A DNA stretch of 64,000 bases from Pseudisothecium myosuroides. Its lineage: Eukaryota > Streptophyta > Bryopsida > Hypnales > Lembophyllaceae. The DNA lies in assembly GCA_951799445.1 (NCBI GenBank), contig OX637291.1, positions 12,650,501 to 12,714,500 on the forward strand. Reading direction: 5' to 3'. The position numbers and the translations under genes were made by a program. Positions 22,824 to 35,691 of this stretch are shown here, piece by piece (within the stretch, counting starts at the first letter, position 1; every line of letters starts with the position of its first letter). The notes under the pieces were generated by a model. It made no database searches and was not told the origin of the DNA. It saw only the letters and a list, made by a program, of their open reading frames with translations.

Positions 22824-23949
22824 TTAACCCCTGAAGGACCAAGGTCATTTTTCTGCCAAAAGATAGTCAAACTTGCCATTTTTGCTACGTTCACCGAAGG
22901 AAGCAAATTTTTTATTTAAAAAAAAAATTAACTATAGTATCTTGTACTTTACTTGTTTGAGATCATGTGGCAAAATTTTCATCAAGTTTGACCGTATGGA
23001 TTAGAAGATATGAGTATTTGAAGTTGGAAAAAAAGTTTTTCTCAGTGCTGCCCTAAAATTTTAGCTGACTTTGACCATTGTTGTAGGAAAAAACTTGCTC
23101 TATACAAAGTTGAACTTTAATTCTTCCATGTAGGAGACCAAGTTAGGTATGTGTGAAATAATTTTAAAATGAATTGGAGTGATGCAACATATTGAAAAAA
23201 TTCTTGCAATGCCAGAAGGTCTTGATATTTGCATATACACTAGGCAAAATTGCAAACATTATGTAGAATTTTGAAATTTGAATTATTGAAATCCAAGCGG
23301 TGAAAATGTAGACATGTCATTGTTTAAGAACATGGAAAAAAATAAAAAATAAAAAATAAAGTAGCGGTCACAAAAAAAAAGTGGTCGGATTTCTTTGGGC
23401 TTGGTATGTTGGGAAAAAGGGCTTGCATTTGGTCCCCTTCCATCCCCCACGATTGTAGAGGGATGTCAGAGTCCGCTCTGCAAGCCAAGCGCTGATCTAT
23501 GTGGTAGCTAGGCTAAGCACTAGTTAGACCAGACCCGACACTAGTCCACGTGGTGGCCAGGTAAGGCTCGATGCTGGTCCGCGGGGCTTGCTTCAGTAGC
23601 AAAGCCTGACGGCTCCCTACTGAGCCCCCTCCCCTTCGACATCTTATAGGGCCCCTTCCTACCCAACCCAATCTCCCACCTTGTGCCCTACATGCTGCCT
23701 TCTTGGAAGTCAACAACATCGTAGTGGCTAGAGCCCATGCCCGATCTACCTCTCCTCCCCCAATTTCGACAAAAAGTTGCATAACTTCTCGCTTGAAGGT
23801 CCAAATGGAAAAAAATTACCTTCATGTAGCTCTCTTGATTCTTCACCTTCAATAAAAGTTTCAAAAAATCTTACAAATTTGTCCACCCGTAGGTACAGGT
23901 CCAAAATCCCATTTGTCCCCCGAAGGGACAATGGTCCTTTAGGGACTAA
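22824..23949 (-). mobile_element. TTAA-flanked element, divergent long copy
   Basis: The left end TTAACCCCTGAAGGACC and right end GGTCCTTTAGGG (the closing TTAA decayed to CTAA) match the 939-bp family in reverse orientation, including CCCCCGAAGGGACAATGG. A GC-rich block (about 23380-23770) with no counterpart in other copies lies inside. It could be a captured sequence or another insertion. Its 89-codon minus-strand frame is not recognisable. Confidence 0.6.
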
Positions 23950-25059
23950 GCTCAATTTCTATGGTTTAAAACTTCTAATTCTAAATCCAATTGTTTAGAT
24001 GAAACCAACATCTTGCCATTACTTGGAAGCAAGTATATATAAGCAAATATTCTAAAAGATTATAATACATTTTTGAACTAAAGTGCCAACATCAACGTAA
24101 GATTTCAACAATTTTTTTTGTAGTTCGTTATTTTTTACTTTTTTTTGCTTCTACCAAGGACTCAAATCCCGCATGATCTAACAAATTGCATAAGTAGGCA
24201 TATTTTGACTCCAAAGATGCACAATGCAAAGAACAATTGAATGGAATATGACTAAAAAAATAATTTTTTAAAATAAAAATGATGACTGTAGAAGCATGTG
24301 AGCACGTCATGCAACACAAGAAAGTCAATATGGGCCTACCAAAATGGAAGCAAACTTGTAGAAACAACAAAAACAACAAATTGGGACAACCAACATGGAG
24401 TAGCACCTCAATGGATACATAACATTGAAGTCGGGATTCATAGGAAAAAAATACTATATTTTGTAATTAAAATTGAATGTTGCAAATGTTTGCACATTGA
24501 ACATTTGGGCATGTTGAGTGCTTACGTGCACTAATTTCATTGAAATGTGTAATACTACAAAATCTAAGAATTTGAACTACCCATATATTTTAGAGCTCTA
24601 TGACTAATCAAATCATCTCGTTGATGTTGCTGAGGGTCATTGACTTAGTCACTGCGAAAGAAGTTACAAGTAGCCTTCTTGTATAGGGCCAATAATTCCG
24701 CCATGACCGGACCAACCAACCTCTCCTTAAAAATTGCAAAATCTTCAACACAGTTCATTAGAATGTGCTATGATAAAGCCAAGACAAAGCTGAGAATTGG
24801 CATATCAAACATAAAAAATGGGTCCAAATCTCATGGGTTTGACAATTTTGTTGCATTAGGGAGCAAATGTTGTGACACCACTTATTGGTTCCATGTTGTG
24901 GATGTAGCCTGCCATACATACCTAGTAGTGTAAATGCAATGGATAGTTTATGCATAGGCCTTCAAGTGAATTGCATGCTCCATCTGCAACATTTTTACAT
25001 GCTCTTTGCAACATATGTAACTATTCACAAGGCATGTGTCTAAGACAAAAAAAACAAGA
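23950..25059. other. Intergenic DNA downstream of the transposase remnant
   Basis: This lies 3' (minus-strand sense) of the piggyBac-like fragment. The minus strand at 24758-24955 and 24128-24406 has open frames of 65 and 92 codons that could be decayed C-terminal transposase sequence, but I see no diagnostic motif. Confidence 0.3.
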
Positions 25060-25620
25060 TTAGGTGCCACCACTTACACGAACCAAGTTGATAGATGTAA
25101 GAGGATTGTAATCGATCTTGAACATCTTGCCCCTCATATACCAATTGTACATGACCACCATTGGGGAGCTCTGGATTGGGGTGAGCTTACGGCCTCGACA
25201 GCAAGGCACCATTGTTCTTGGAGTATTTACTAGTTGAAAGCAAGTGGGGTCCTTGTTGTCCACCCAATGTCTGATTACCATATTCAAGTTACAATGCATA
25301 TGCACCTACAATGTTCTTTTTGGCCAATCTTTATTGCCGTAATTCAAAAAAGTTGAGAAGTTGCGCCTTTTTTGTTGCATGATGCGTACAACATACATTT
25401 ATTTTTCCAACAAGGCTTCAAGCAACTTCAAATAGGTATAAAAGTTATCAAAGACACATACGTAGTTCACCCAGCACAAAGGCGACTTAATCTCAATACG
25501 ACTCTTTAGCCAATGATTCCAATTTTTTTTATCATTCAAATTCATCTCAAGTTTTCCTAAGATATACTTCTAGTTTATAAATTTACTTTTTTGGAAGGCA
25601 ATGGAGTTGCAAGATTTTAT
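25060..25620 (-). pseudogene. piggyBac-type transposase (DDE_Tnp_1_7-like) remnant
   Basis: Read on the minus strand in a single frame interrupted by TAA/TAG stops, the order of motifs is that of piggyBac transposases. First comes VFDNFYTYLKLLEALLEK, with the DN(F/W)(F)T aspartate codon at 25447-25449. An R-rich stretch VVRIMQQKRRNF follows, corresponding to the GT(V)R..R block. Then comes HWVDNKDP, matching the W.DkkpV strand, and finally SSPMVVMYNWYMRG, matching the P.vv.YN..MGG block. The last block is about 108 codons after DN, close to the spacing in the insect piggyBac enzyme, but the third catalytic Asp (GGVD) is not conserved here (reads RGKM). At least three in-frame stops make it non-functional. 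Decayed sequence extends upstream in another frame to about 26290. It is the only transposase trace seen for the TTAA elements. Confidence 0.65.
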
Positions 25621-26290
25621 GAGGAGGGATAGAATAAAGACCCAATTCACCTAAAAGCCATGGCATATTGTTATTACCATCACTTGAGGTTCCAATTGGA
25701 GAAGCCTTCTTCTTCCATCGCTGATTTATAAGATGAACTAAGGCTCCAATATGGATTGGTTGGATTGTTTGTAGGGGCATCCGAGGCTTTTGATTCCATG
25801 ACTTCATCAATTTTGCTGAAAGAAAGCAGATTTCAAGCTGGATTGATGATCGAGAATTGATGAGATCATCTTATCCATTGAGATCAATGCACTTAGCCAC
25901 TTTTACAGCTTGAAGTTCCAAGTCTTTTCTAAAATCACAATTATACATCACATTGGCATCAACATCAAGATGATATCCTCGTTGAATTTAAGCAAACAAC
26001 ATCTCTACATAGTCTTTCTCTAGTAGACATAGGAATTTTCTACAATATGGTAACTTGGAAATTGGAATGAAAGTGTGTCTTGGTGGTACCATTGTAGTAT
26101 TCTCTTCTTTTGCCTCTCCAATAAAAGCCCCAAAATTTGGAAGATTTTAATTTGTATCAAGGTGAACCTATGAGTCCTCCATGGAACCAAAACCTCACAT
26201 GTCCATCCTATTTGAATGAAGTTGTGATCTAATTTGACTCCAAGTGCAAGGAGAGGATACATTACCAAGGCGCAAGGTTGGCTTTGAAGT
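25621..26290 (-). pseudogene. Probable upstream (N-terminal) part of the same decayed transposase
   Basis: On the minus strand one frame stays mostly open with a few stops from about 26270 to 25583 and reads as ordinary globular protein (for example RHTFIPISKLPYCRKFLCLL and QLEICFLSAKLMKSWNQKPR). It is directly upstream of the DDE fragment but shifted in frame. I cannot match it to a known piggyBac N-terminal motif, so its belonging to the same gene is an inference from position. Confidence 0.35.
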
Positions 26291-28065
26291 CATAACAAGC
26301 ACATCTTCAAATTCTTCATTTCTAAATTTTTTTTTTCCTTATTAGCAATTCTGAGGGCACTTTTCAATTCCTTCTTCTAGGATTTCCATGCCCGACGAGG
26401 TGACAAAGTCTCTAAAATAGAATCCAAATGGTAGGACAGTCTATTGGTCACCAATGGACCAATTTAGCGCATCATCTTCAACAATAGTTAGTGCACATGA
26501 TGATGACGCTTCTCCCAGGTTTTCTAGGTTTCCTTGTCCCAAAACAAAAAATATTCAGTAACATACTATTTGCACCTTGATTGCCAAGGCATACTTTCCA
26601 AAAATATTACATTTGAATTCATAGAAATGACAAAGCCTAAAGCATCCATTTGTTGCTATATTAGACCTTCCAATGCAATGCTAGGCACTGTTACTGCCAC
26701 CACAACTACAACTTGCTATGGACGCATGCGGCTCTTCTTTTCCTCCACCATATGGATAAATATGATCACGAAGTTCCTATTGATGGAAGGGAGAAATTCT
26801 TCACACTTCCTCCAACCCAACAATTTAGCTCAGGGCTCATGAAATGAGCATTCATAGGTTAAGATTTCCTAGATGTAGGCAAAGCCTCAATGAATTCTTT
26901 GTCAAGTAAGTCAAGAATGTAGTCCCTCTCACCCTCCATACTAATTACCTCTCACCATCACTCAATCTCTCTCACCCCTCCTTGCAAGTGTTTTGTTGTG
27001 AGTTAGTAGGGTTGGGCCATGAATGTAAATTGGTTGTAAGAGGTGATGACAATTACGAAGTTGCTCTATGCTTATTCATTTAGTTGAATGCATTTGCACA
27101 AACGTTGAAAGCACAATTGGACTAAGATTTCAAGCAATTCTTTCTAAAGTCCTTTGTCCACAAATTCAAAATTCATTCTACGTATTCATAATTAGTGCAT
27201 TACTCTCTTCACCCAAGGCCTTAAGTCTTTCAAAACCTCACAATTACAATACAAAGAATGCCAACAAGCGAGAATAGTGGATGTGAAGTTGAGGAAAATT
27301 TCATGAAGGAGCTTGCTTCAACAAATCTAGGAATTCACGGTGGTTATTGGCCTCAATGTTTACGGAAAATTGTATGTGGAGTTCAAATAAAGTTTCTATA
27401 TTTTGTGAGACTTCAATTTCTGGTACATATACAAAAAACCTTAGATGGGTCTAGCTCATAGAAATAAACCTTCCTTTCCAATGAGGAAAATCTAATACAA
27501 CAATGTTTTGAGTCAATTAAATTGTTGTTTTCCGGCATCCTCTCGCTCAAATGTCCATATCTTTTGCAATAGTAGTCTAAATCAAGTGAAACAAAGTATG
27601 TTAGAATTCTAGCTTCACTCTCTATTATTTAGTACTTGAATAGTAAGGCTAAAAACATCTACAAAAATGTCGTTCACCATAATATGAATTGATGGCCCAA
27701 ATCAAATTTATTGCATATTACAAGGTTAAATGTACATTATGTGAATCTCAGGTTGATTTTGAGTAAATTCTTAATTGATTTCTAGTTTGAAAATTCAAAA
27801 TTTATTCATGTATTGTCCAAACACACATTCTATAATTCATTGAATTTTTTGATTGTCAATAAGATCAATTTCTTTCTAATTAATTAATCTCCTAAACTAT
27901 GTCTTGGTAGAATGTTGTGAGAGTTACCTATACTATTTTGCATCAAAAAATTTATGTTAAAATCTTCTTTTCAGGATTTAGTTTAGTGTACTAAACAAAA
28001 TTTAATGAATGTAAAATTTAAAATGTAGCCACAAAGATACATGTCATTAAGTTTTATATTTTCAT
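26291..28065. other. Intergenic DNA, no gene recognised
   Basis: Short frames on both strands (the largest is 102 codons at 26534-26842, plus) are unrecognisable. The left part could be more decayed transposon body. Confidence 0.3.
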
Positions 28066-28949
28066 TTAAGTCCAAAAGTCCAAAAGCCTTTTTTTCATGA
28101 AGAACCACTCAAACTACCATTGCTATAGCAAAGAGCAAAAAAAAATTTAATTGTTTATTTTGCATATCTAATTGTAGGATCTTGCACTAGACTAGTTTTG
28201 AAACATTTAGAATAAAAAAAAATTTTGACCATAAAGATTGCAAAATATTTGAGTTTTAAAGTGAAGCAAACAATTTTTTTTGCACCTTGAGTGATTATAT
28301 TACAAGACTTTGAATCTTCTTAACTTCAAATTTTTGCATTAGACATTAAGATTTTCAAATTTTTTATGTTGAAGAAATGCATTGAGAGTCTAGGAAAAAA
28401 ATTTAATTAAAAAAGACTTGATTTTTATTCTTTGAAAAATTATTAAGTAGAAGTAGCTTCAAAATTGAAGGAAAAACTGAATTGTTAATAGCTCAAAGAT
28501 AGAATTGAATTTACTAATCTCAACAATGAAATTATTCTACCAAGACTATTAAACTTTGTGGAATTTTTTTTAATTTTAAAAATTGAATTCAAAAACAAAT
28601 CCAGTAAGTTATTTTAATGAAAAATTTGCTAAGATTGCCAATAAAAGAAGAAGTTCTATAACTTTCACATCACTAATCAAATATAAGGAATCAAAGCTTT
28701 CTATGTACAAACAAAAATATAATCTACAAGAAAGAAAAAAATAAATTATTTCATTTTTTGTGGATTTCTTTTGTTGCTCGTTGATTTGAAATTTGTGCTT
28801 AGGATGGCCTAATTTTTGCACCCAGTTTTTAATTAAAATAAAAATTGTACTTCCTAAAAGCTAATATTTTTTTATCTTGAGAAAAAATTTCAAAAAAAAT
28901 TATAATAAATTTAGGCTGTAGGAACCTTTGCAAAATCTATTTTGTCCTT
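28066..28949 (-). mobile_element. TTAA-family element, truncated, inverted relative to its neighbour
   Basis: It starts TTAAGTCCAAAAGTCC followed by AAAGCCTTTTTTTC and CTATAGCAAAGAG, matching the 939-bp family in reverse orientation. The right part reaches GGCTGTAGGAACC and TTTTGTCC, where the copy at 28950 takes over, so the last 30 bases are missing. Confidence 0.6.
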
Positions 28950-29875
28950 TTAACCCCTGAAGGACCATTGTTCCCTTGGGGGACAAAATGGATTTTAGGT
29001 AGTTTCCTATGACCTCAATTTTTGGTGAAACTTTTTGAAACATTCTCATAAGATAGAAAAAATTATTAGCTTTGTGGGAATATAATTTTTATTTCAATAA
29101 GTGCCCAGGAGCAAAACTTATGCCATCTTAAACATAATTTTTACGTTGCCGGGCAGAAAAAGAAACCCACAAAAACTTGAAATAGTTTTTTTTTTAAATT
29201 TCTTAAAAATCTTTCTTTGTCTACTTGTAAAGCTTTGATTCATTCCATTTGGATTAATGATGTGAAAGTTATAAACAATCTTATTTTTTGGGCAATCTAA
29301 GCATCTTCTTGAAAAATTAACTTATAGAATTCATTTTTGTATGCACGTTTTACAATTTTTCAAAAATAATTGCTTAATAAGGGTTTTTTTTTTTGCTAGA
29401 ACAATCTCATTGTTGGGATTATTGAATTTCAATCCCATTTTAGAGCTATTAACAATTCAATTTTCCTTTCAATCTTGGACCTACTTCTACTCAATAATTT
29501 TTTAAAGGATGAAAATCAAGTGTGTTTTTTTGAAATTTTTCTTCTAGACTTTCTACTCAGTTCTTCAACATGACAAACTTTAAATTCAAAGTCTACAATA
29601 CAAAAAATTCCACAAATGGCGGTCAAAGTTATCTAAAATTGCAAGCCAATGTTCAAAAAATCGTTTTTTTTCCAACTTTGAATGCTTTTATCTTCCAAAT
29701 TTTACAATCAAATTGTGAAATTTTTACTGTATAATCTCAAACTAGTAAAGTGTAAGATTTTATAATTAGATTTTTAAAATATATATTATTTTTTTCAACA
29801 AGCAAATGAGGTACAAAATGGTAGTTATGAGTGGTTTTTGATATAAAAAAATGGCCTTGGTCCTTTAGTTGTTAT
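28950..29875 (+). mobile_element. TTAA-family element, copy in forward orientation
   Basis: The left end is TTAACCCCTGAAGGACC with the inner hairpin TTGTTCCC...GGGACAA. The right end GGTCCTTTAGTTGTTAT is decayed. With the truncated copy to its left it forms an inverted pair of roughly 0.9 kb arms. Confidence 0.65.
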
Positions 29876-30268
29876 GGAAGTTATAGGGGCATTAGGACTC
29901 TAGGGTTCAAAATGACAATATTGTATATAGAGGTCAAGGTCAACATTTCCTACTGAATAATAAATTTTAGTTAGAAAATGATTTAAAATAGAAAGATTCA
30001 TGATTTACCATATCCTTACCATAGGATATAGTATTAGACATAGTATTAGATTTATGATTTGTTTTGTTTTTGTTAGTGATGGTAGTTGATATCCCTATGA
30101 CTAAAAACATGATAAGGGTATGCTTAGTTTGTCAGAAAGCTTTTAGTAAAAAAACGCGAGGGGAGCAAGTTTGCAAAATTCTTACCTAAGGGTAGGAATT
30201 GAGTATCAAATATTTCTCATCCAAACTTTACAAAAACAAGTAAAAACTGTAATTTAAAAATTCAATCC
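29876..30268. other. AT-rich intergenic DNA
   Basis: Nothing recognised. A short direct repeat GGATATAGTATTAGA / CATAGTATTAGA lies near 30025-30050. Confidence 0.35.
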
Positions 30269-30578
<310 letters not shown>

Positions 30579-30959
30579 AATTGACATATTTGGACAATCA
30601 ACTAGTAAAATGTTGATATTTGGCATATAAGTGCAAGTTAATTTATTATTACTTAAAAAATTGGAAAGAGGATAATAGAAAGGAAAATATAGTTCTTTTA
30701 ATATTTTCAACCACCTTCTCTTCTCGTTCAATTTATAGAATGACTTGTTTGTGTAAACAATTAATCAAATATTAGCATGTGGGATCATTAATAAAAAAAA
30801 TATGTGCCACAACCTACAACATTACAGATTTTGCAAACATTAAGTAAAGAGGATTTTGCATGGACTAATAAAAATAATGTTTACATCAAAACATAAGTTC
30901 ACAATAGATTATGTCAATAGAATTGTTGCAACAACATAGGTGAACCCAATCCATACCAA

Positions 30960-31206
30960 CGGTGCTAGTATGTGAGCCCAAGAATGCGAGCTTGTGAGCA
31001 TTGAGCCTACAATATAGGTACCTATAATATAGATACTATACACTATAGAAGGTGTATGTATCCTAAACACCTATAATATGGGTATTTGTAACATATATAT
31101 CCTATAATCAATGACGGTTTCTATAGTATATACACCTATAACATAGGTGTGTAGTATTCTAGGCTCGTAGGTTTACAGTCACTCCTATGCTCACATAATA
31201 GTGACT
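30960..31206. repeat. Inverted-repeat element with CCTATAATATAGG interior, copy 1
   Basis: Ends around GTATGTGAGCCC and CTCACATAATAGTGAC pair loosely. The interior is built of repeated CTATAATATAGGTAC-like words. Related copies are at 34141-34345 and 52195-52450. It is probably a MITE family; boundaries are approximate. Confidence 0.4.
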
Positions 31207-31847
31207 CTCTCCAATCCATATTGTTTACTTTTGTGTTTTATTTGTAATGGTAGTAGAGAGTTCCGCAATCACCAGACCAATGCAAATTTGTTTGATTTTG
31301 TCGAAAAGCCCTCAATCAAGGGGTATGAACCCCCAAAAATTTACACCTTCCAAACCTTCAAAGCAGAATATATCATGTCTCAAAGGACTTTGGCCTAAAA
31401 ATTAGAGAATTAAAAAAATGAACATTATTATACTAAATTTTAAAAAAACGTTAAGTTAAAAGGTATTTGCCGTAGAGTACAATGTAGGGTACTGTGTTTA
31501 GGTAAGGTTGCTATAATTTGGGCAATGATAGGTAGACCAATACAAATCAATAAAAAATATTTTTTAATTTTTAATTCTAATATCTAAAGCTTACAATTGC
31601 AATAATTGACTAAATTTTAGAATATACTAATAGTTTAAAATGCTTTTGTTTAAATTTGAGCTTATTGAGCTTCATTTTTGTTTCAATCAAACAAAATATA
31701 TGAATATTTTAAAAATAAAAATTGAGCTAACTAAGGCACATTCTTTTGGATGCAAGAACCTTCAAAGGCTAAATGCTTGAACAAATGCAATTTGTATGAT
31801 TAGAAGTTATAGTAACCAACTATTTGCAATTGTCATCTTTTATTATT

Positions 31848-32585
31848 TTAACCCCTTATGGATCAAGCTTTGTTTATTGGCAATATAGCAATTTTGGGCA
31901 GCTCACTGCAAATAGATTTTGTTTGTTTTTTCTTTAAAAATTTTGCACAACATGTGCAAGAAGAGTTTGTAGCTTTAAGGCACAACAATTTCCATAACTT
32001 TTGACTACATATTAAAAAAGTTATTGCATGATATATAATTTTCATTGAACTTTGGGCAGCCCGGTCAGCTCAAAAACTCCTTTAAAAAAATTATTAAAAA
32101 AAAAAAAAAATTGAAATTGGTTTTCTAAATTTATATATATGTGGAAAGCTTTAAATCATTCAATTTCACTTAATGAGATGAAAGTTATGAGGAGTTTCAA
32201 TTTGCGGGTAGGTATGAAGTCTCTGAAAACCATTTGGCCTATCCAAAAACTAAAACTCCTTATAACTTTCATCTCATTAATCAAAATCGAATGATTCAAA
32301 GCTTCCCATGTATACATAAATCTAGGGAACCAATTTCAATCTTTTATTTTTTTTGAAAGTAATTTCTAAAGAAGTTTTCTAAGCTAACTAGGCTGCCCAA
32401 AGTTCAATGAAAACTACATGTCATGCAATAACTTTTTAACTATGTAGTCAAAAGTTATGAAAATTGTTGTGCCTTAAAGCTACTCTTCTTGTACATGTTG
32501 TGTAAAATTTTCAAAGAAAAAAACAAAAACTCCATTCGTAGTGAGTTGCCCAAAATCGCTACGTAGCTTTTCCTTTAGGGGTTAA
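31848..32585. mobile_element. TTAA-flanked foldback element (738 bp)
   Basis: TTAA flanks (31848-31851, 32582-32585) and ends CCCCTTATGGATC / TCCTTTAGGGG. The whole element is one long inverted repeat: left arm 31848 to about 32205 pairs with right arm about 32225-32585 (for example AGCAATTTTGGGCAGCTCAC with GAGTTGCCCAAAATCGCT; ATGAGATGAAAGTTAT with ATAACTTTCATCTCAT). The arms are related to the left part of the element at 53-998. It is non-coding. Confidence 0.75.
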
Positions 32586-34140
32586 TCAAATTTACATTCT
32601 ATATTGAATTCTGTCACTTATGCAATAATATTATAATTTTATAATAAAATATATTAAATGAAATATTAAATTTAACAATATATAAAAGTTAATAATAATG
32701 GCAATGATGGTCGCAACAATAACAACAATTAATTATAACAATGGAGAATCTTGCAATCGTAATAACAACAATAGCAATAATGGAAATGACTGAGGATCAT
32801 GCAATGGTGTGAGAAGCAATGGTAGAGGATAAAACCAAAGCATATACATTTTTTAGACCTTTATAATGCTATAAATCAACATATTTGTACGATATAGAAT
32901 GTAGAATTTTTTTTTTAAGAAATCAATAATCTATCTAGGATCAATAACTCAAGAGTGATTTTATCAATTTGTAAGAACAATTTTTCCTCAAACTTTTAAT
33001 ACTTTGTATCTACAATTTTTTCCATTACATATTTTTGGGAGGTATTAGAGGACCGTTTCAACCCTGTTCCCTTGCTGTAATGAACAATGTCACAGTAATA
33101 TTTAAATAATAAAAAAATTAAAATTGAAAATTGAAAAAATATTAAAATTTTATTTTCAAGAATTGATTTTTTTTTCAAAAATGATATTTAAATATTAATT
33201 AAATATTATTATTTGACATGGCAGTCGCTATGCCACGTTAGCTTGTTGCTGCAGTCCAGTTCCCACAGTCCGGGAACTCCGGGGAACTCGCGGCCTTGTT
33301 GAGAAGGTGAATCTCATTTAATGTATTGTCAAATGAAAGCTCAAAGATATAAATAATTTGTCTACATAGATAAGAATTGGTTTAGGGCCACTCAACAAGA
33401 GGATGCAACAAAAACATCACAGTAATTCTTGTAAAATCAAACCTCATAAACTTCATGTTTTCTTTGATGTTTAATTAAAAAAGACATTTATCTAATTGAA
33501 TCTTGACGCTCAAAACTTGGATGCTATGCAAGTAATGATATCAAAAATCTCATTCTAGCACTAAGAATTTGATTACATTTAAAAAATATGAAATAGTTTC
33601 TTCTACATGTTTGATAATTTTATACATGCTCTTGAAACTCATAAATTTCTATTGAAGGTTTTGAAGGATAATTTTTTTTCTCCTCGCCACTCATCAACTA
33701 GTTTGGATCTTAAAAGACAAATTTTATAAAATTGTGAATCATAATATTACCAATTCAGTTTTCATACTACATTCATATTGGTCGATTGCTAAACTAGTTA
33801 GCAATTACAACGGCCGCCAAAATCATGTCAAACTGGAAAATTTTGAGATTTTTATGGAATTTCAATAGTTACTGTTACATATCCATACTTTAGGATTTAA
33901 AATAAAGTTTTTAGAGTATGTTCTTTGAATAGATTTATACCTATTTATAAAAAAAAGCACCTCCAAAATGATTCTTTGTACTATAGATGTTGCAAAAAAA
34001 ATTTATACTTAATATGGTCTTGTGATCTCTATAGATTTGTGAACAATGACCAATTATTATTTTTATATTATTAAAAAAAATCAAAGCATCTATTTTCAAT
34101 TACATTGGATAGTTTTTTTTTCCTGAATTGAAGCTAAGGT
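32586..34140. other. AT-rich intergenic DNA
   Basis: A run of AATAACAACAAT-like triplets (32690-32790) and a short GC-rich patch with GGGAACTCCGGGGAACTCG (about 33270) are the only notable features. No gene. Confidence 0.35.
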
Positions 34141-34345
34141 CCTACACTTGCAACGATGCTAGCACATGAGCACATAGATGCGAGCCTACAAGCCTTGAAC
34201 CTAGTTCTAGGTATGTACCTACAACCATTTGAAGGTGTTTATAATATATGTACTTATAACATAGACATCTATATCCACAGAAGGTATCCATAATATAGAT
34301 TCTTAGGTTCATGGGCTCATAGATTCTATATTCCCATATTAACAT
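34141..34345. repeat. Inverted-repeat element with TATAACATA words, copy 2
   Basis: It contains GCTAGCACATGAGCACATAG on the left and GGCTCATAGATTC on the right, with TATAATATATGTAC words between. It is related to 30960-31206. Confidence 0.35.
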
Positions 34346-34752
34346 TCTCCCTTTTTGCAATAGTGAAAGCTAACTCTAAATACTAGGCATTAGAAAAAAT
34401 TTGAACCCTCTAGAAGGCTGCAAGTTTTTGACTTTTGGCACCCCTGTGGTGCATATATATAGTTTAAAAAAATAGCCAATCTGATGTGTTGCTAAGGTGG
34501 CACCAATGGTGCCATGTCAAATTCCCTTTTTTTTCCATAATTGCACCGTGGAGGTACAAGACTTGCGGCCTCTTTGAGGCCTAAATTTTTTTGTAATGAA
34601 GAATACAACTTAATGTCAATAGATTCATTGCATGCAATTATACCTTGTTGTACTTTCAAAAATATACAAGCAAAATAAGAATTTCAATTAAAATTTAGGA
34701 TGAGAAAATCAATTTGTGATGACTCCAAAATAGAAGGTGATATTTCATGACT

Positions 34753-35691
34753 TTAACCCCTAAAGGACCAAGGCCTTTTTTCTGCCAGAAAACACTCAAA
34801 ACTACCATATCTATAGCAAAGAGTAAAAAAAAACTGACAATTGTGTTTTTTTTTCATATCTGACCGCAGGATCTTACATCTAACTAGTATGAGAGTGTGT
34901 AGAAAAAATTTTAGAATTTTTGACTGCACAGATTGCAAGATATCTGCATTTAAAGTGGAAAAAACAAATTTTTCAACGCATTGCGGGACTAGATTTTTTG
35001 ACTTTGAAAATTTTTAACTTAAATTTTTTGCTCTACAGAGTTTTGAGCTTTAAATCTTTATAGTGGAGAATTGAGTTGAAAGTCTAGGGGAAAAAAAATT
35101 CAAAAAAACTTAATTATCATTCTTAAAAAAATTGTTAAGTAGAAGTAGGTATGAGATAGAAGGAAAATCTAAAATATTAATATATTTAAAATGGAATTAA
35201 AATGCACTAATCCCAATGGTGAGATTGTTTTAACAAGTAAATCAAACCATGCAAAAAAAAAAATTGAAAAATTTGAAAAATTGCATTCCGAAATGAATCC
35301 TACAAGTTATTTTTTTCAAGAAGATGCTCTAACTGCCCGAAAAACAAGAATGTCCATAACTTCCTCATAACAAATCCAAATGAAATGAATCAAAGCTTTA
35401 TAAATAGACAAAAATATAATCTATGAAAAAAAAAAAAAATTTTAAAAATTCAAATTTTTGTCCAATTTTTTTTGGCTGCCTGGGCTGCCCTCCATCCCCT
35501 TGTTTGAGCTTATTTGGTCATAACTGTTGTTCCCGGGCACCAATTGTGAAAAAAATTATATTCCCACGAAGCTAATCAGCTTTTATATGTCTAAAAAAAG
35601 TTTTAAAAAATCAGGAGAAAATTTCAGCCTGTAAGTACCTGCCCGAAAATGCATTTGTCCCCTGAAGGGACAATGGTCCCTTAGGGGTTAA
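34753..35691 (-). mobile_element. TTAA-flanked TIR element, 939-bp family, inverted full copy
   Basis: The ends are TTAACCCCTAAAGGACC and GGTCCCTTAGGGGTTAA, with TTAA on both sides (34753-34756, 35688-35691). It is exactly 939 bases, as at 17367-18305. The subterminal hairpin is GTCCCCTGAAGGGAC. It is non-coding. Of all copies it has the best preserved ends. Confidence 0.8.
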
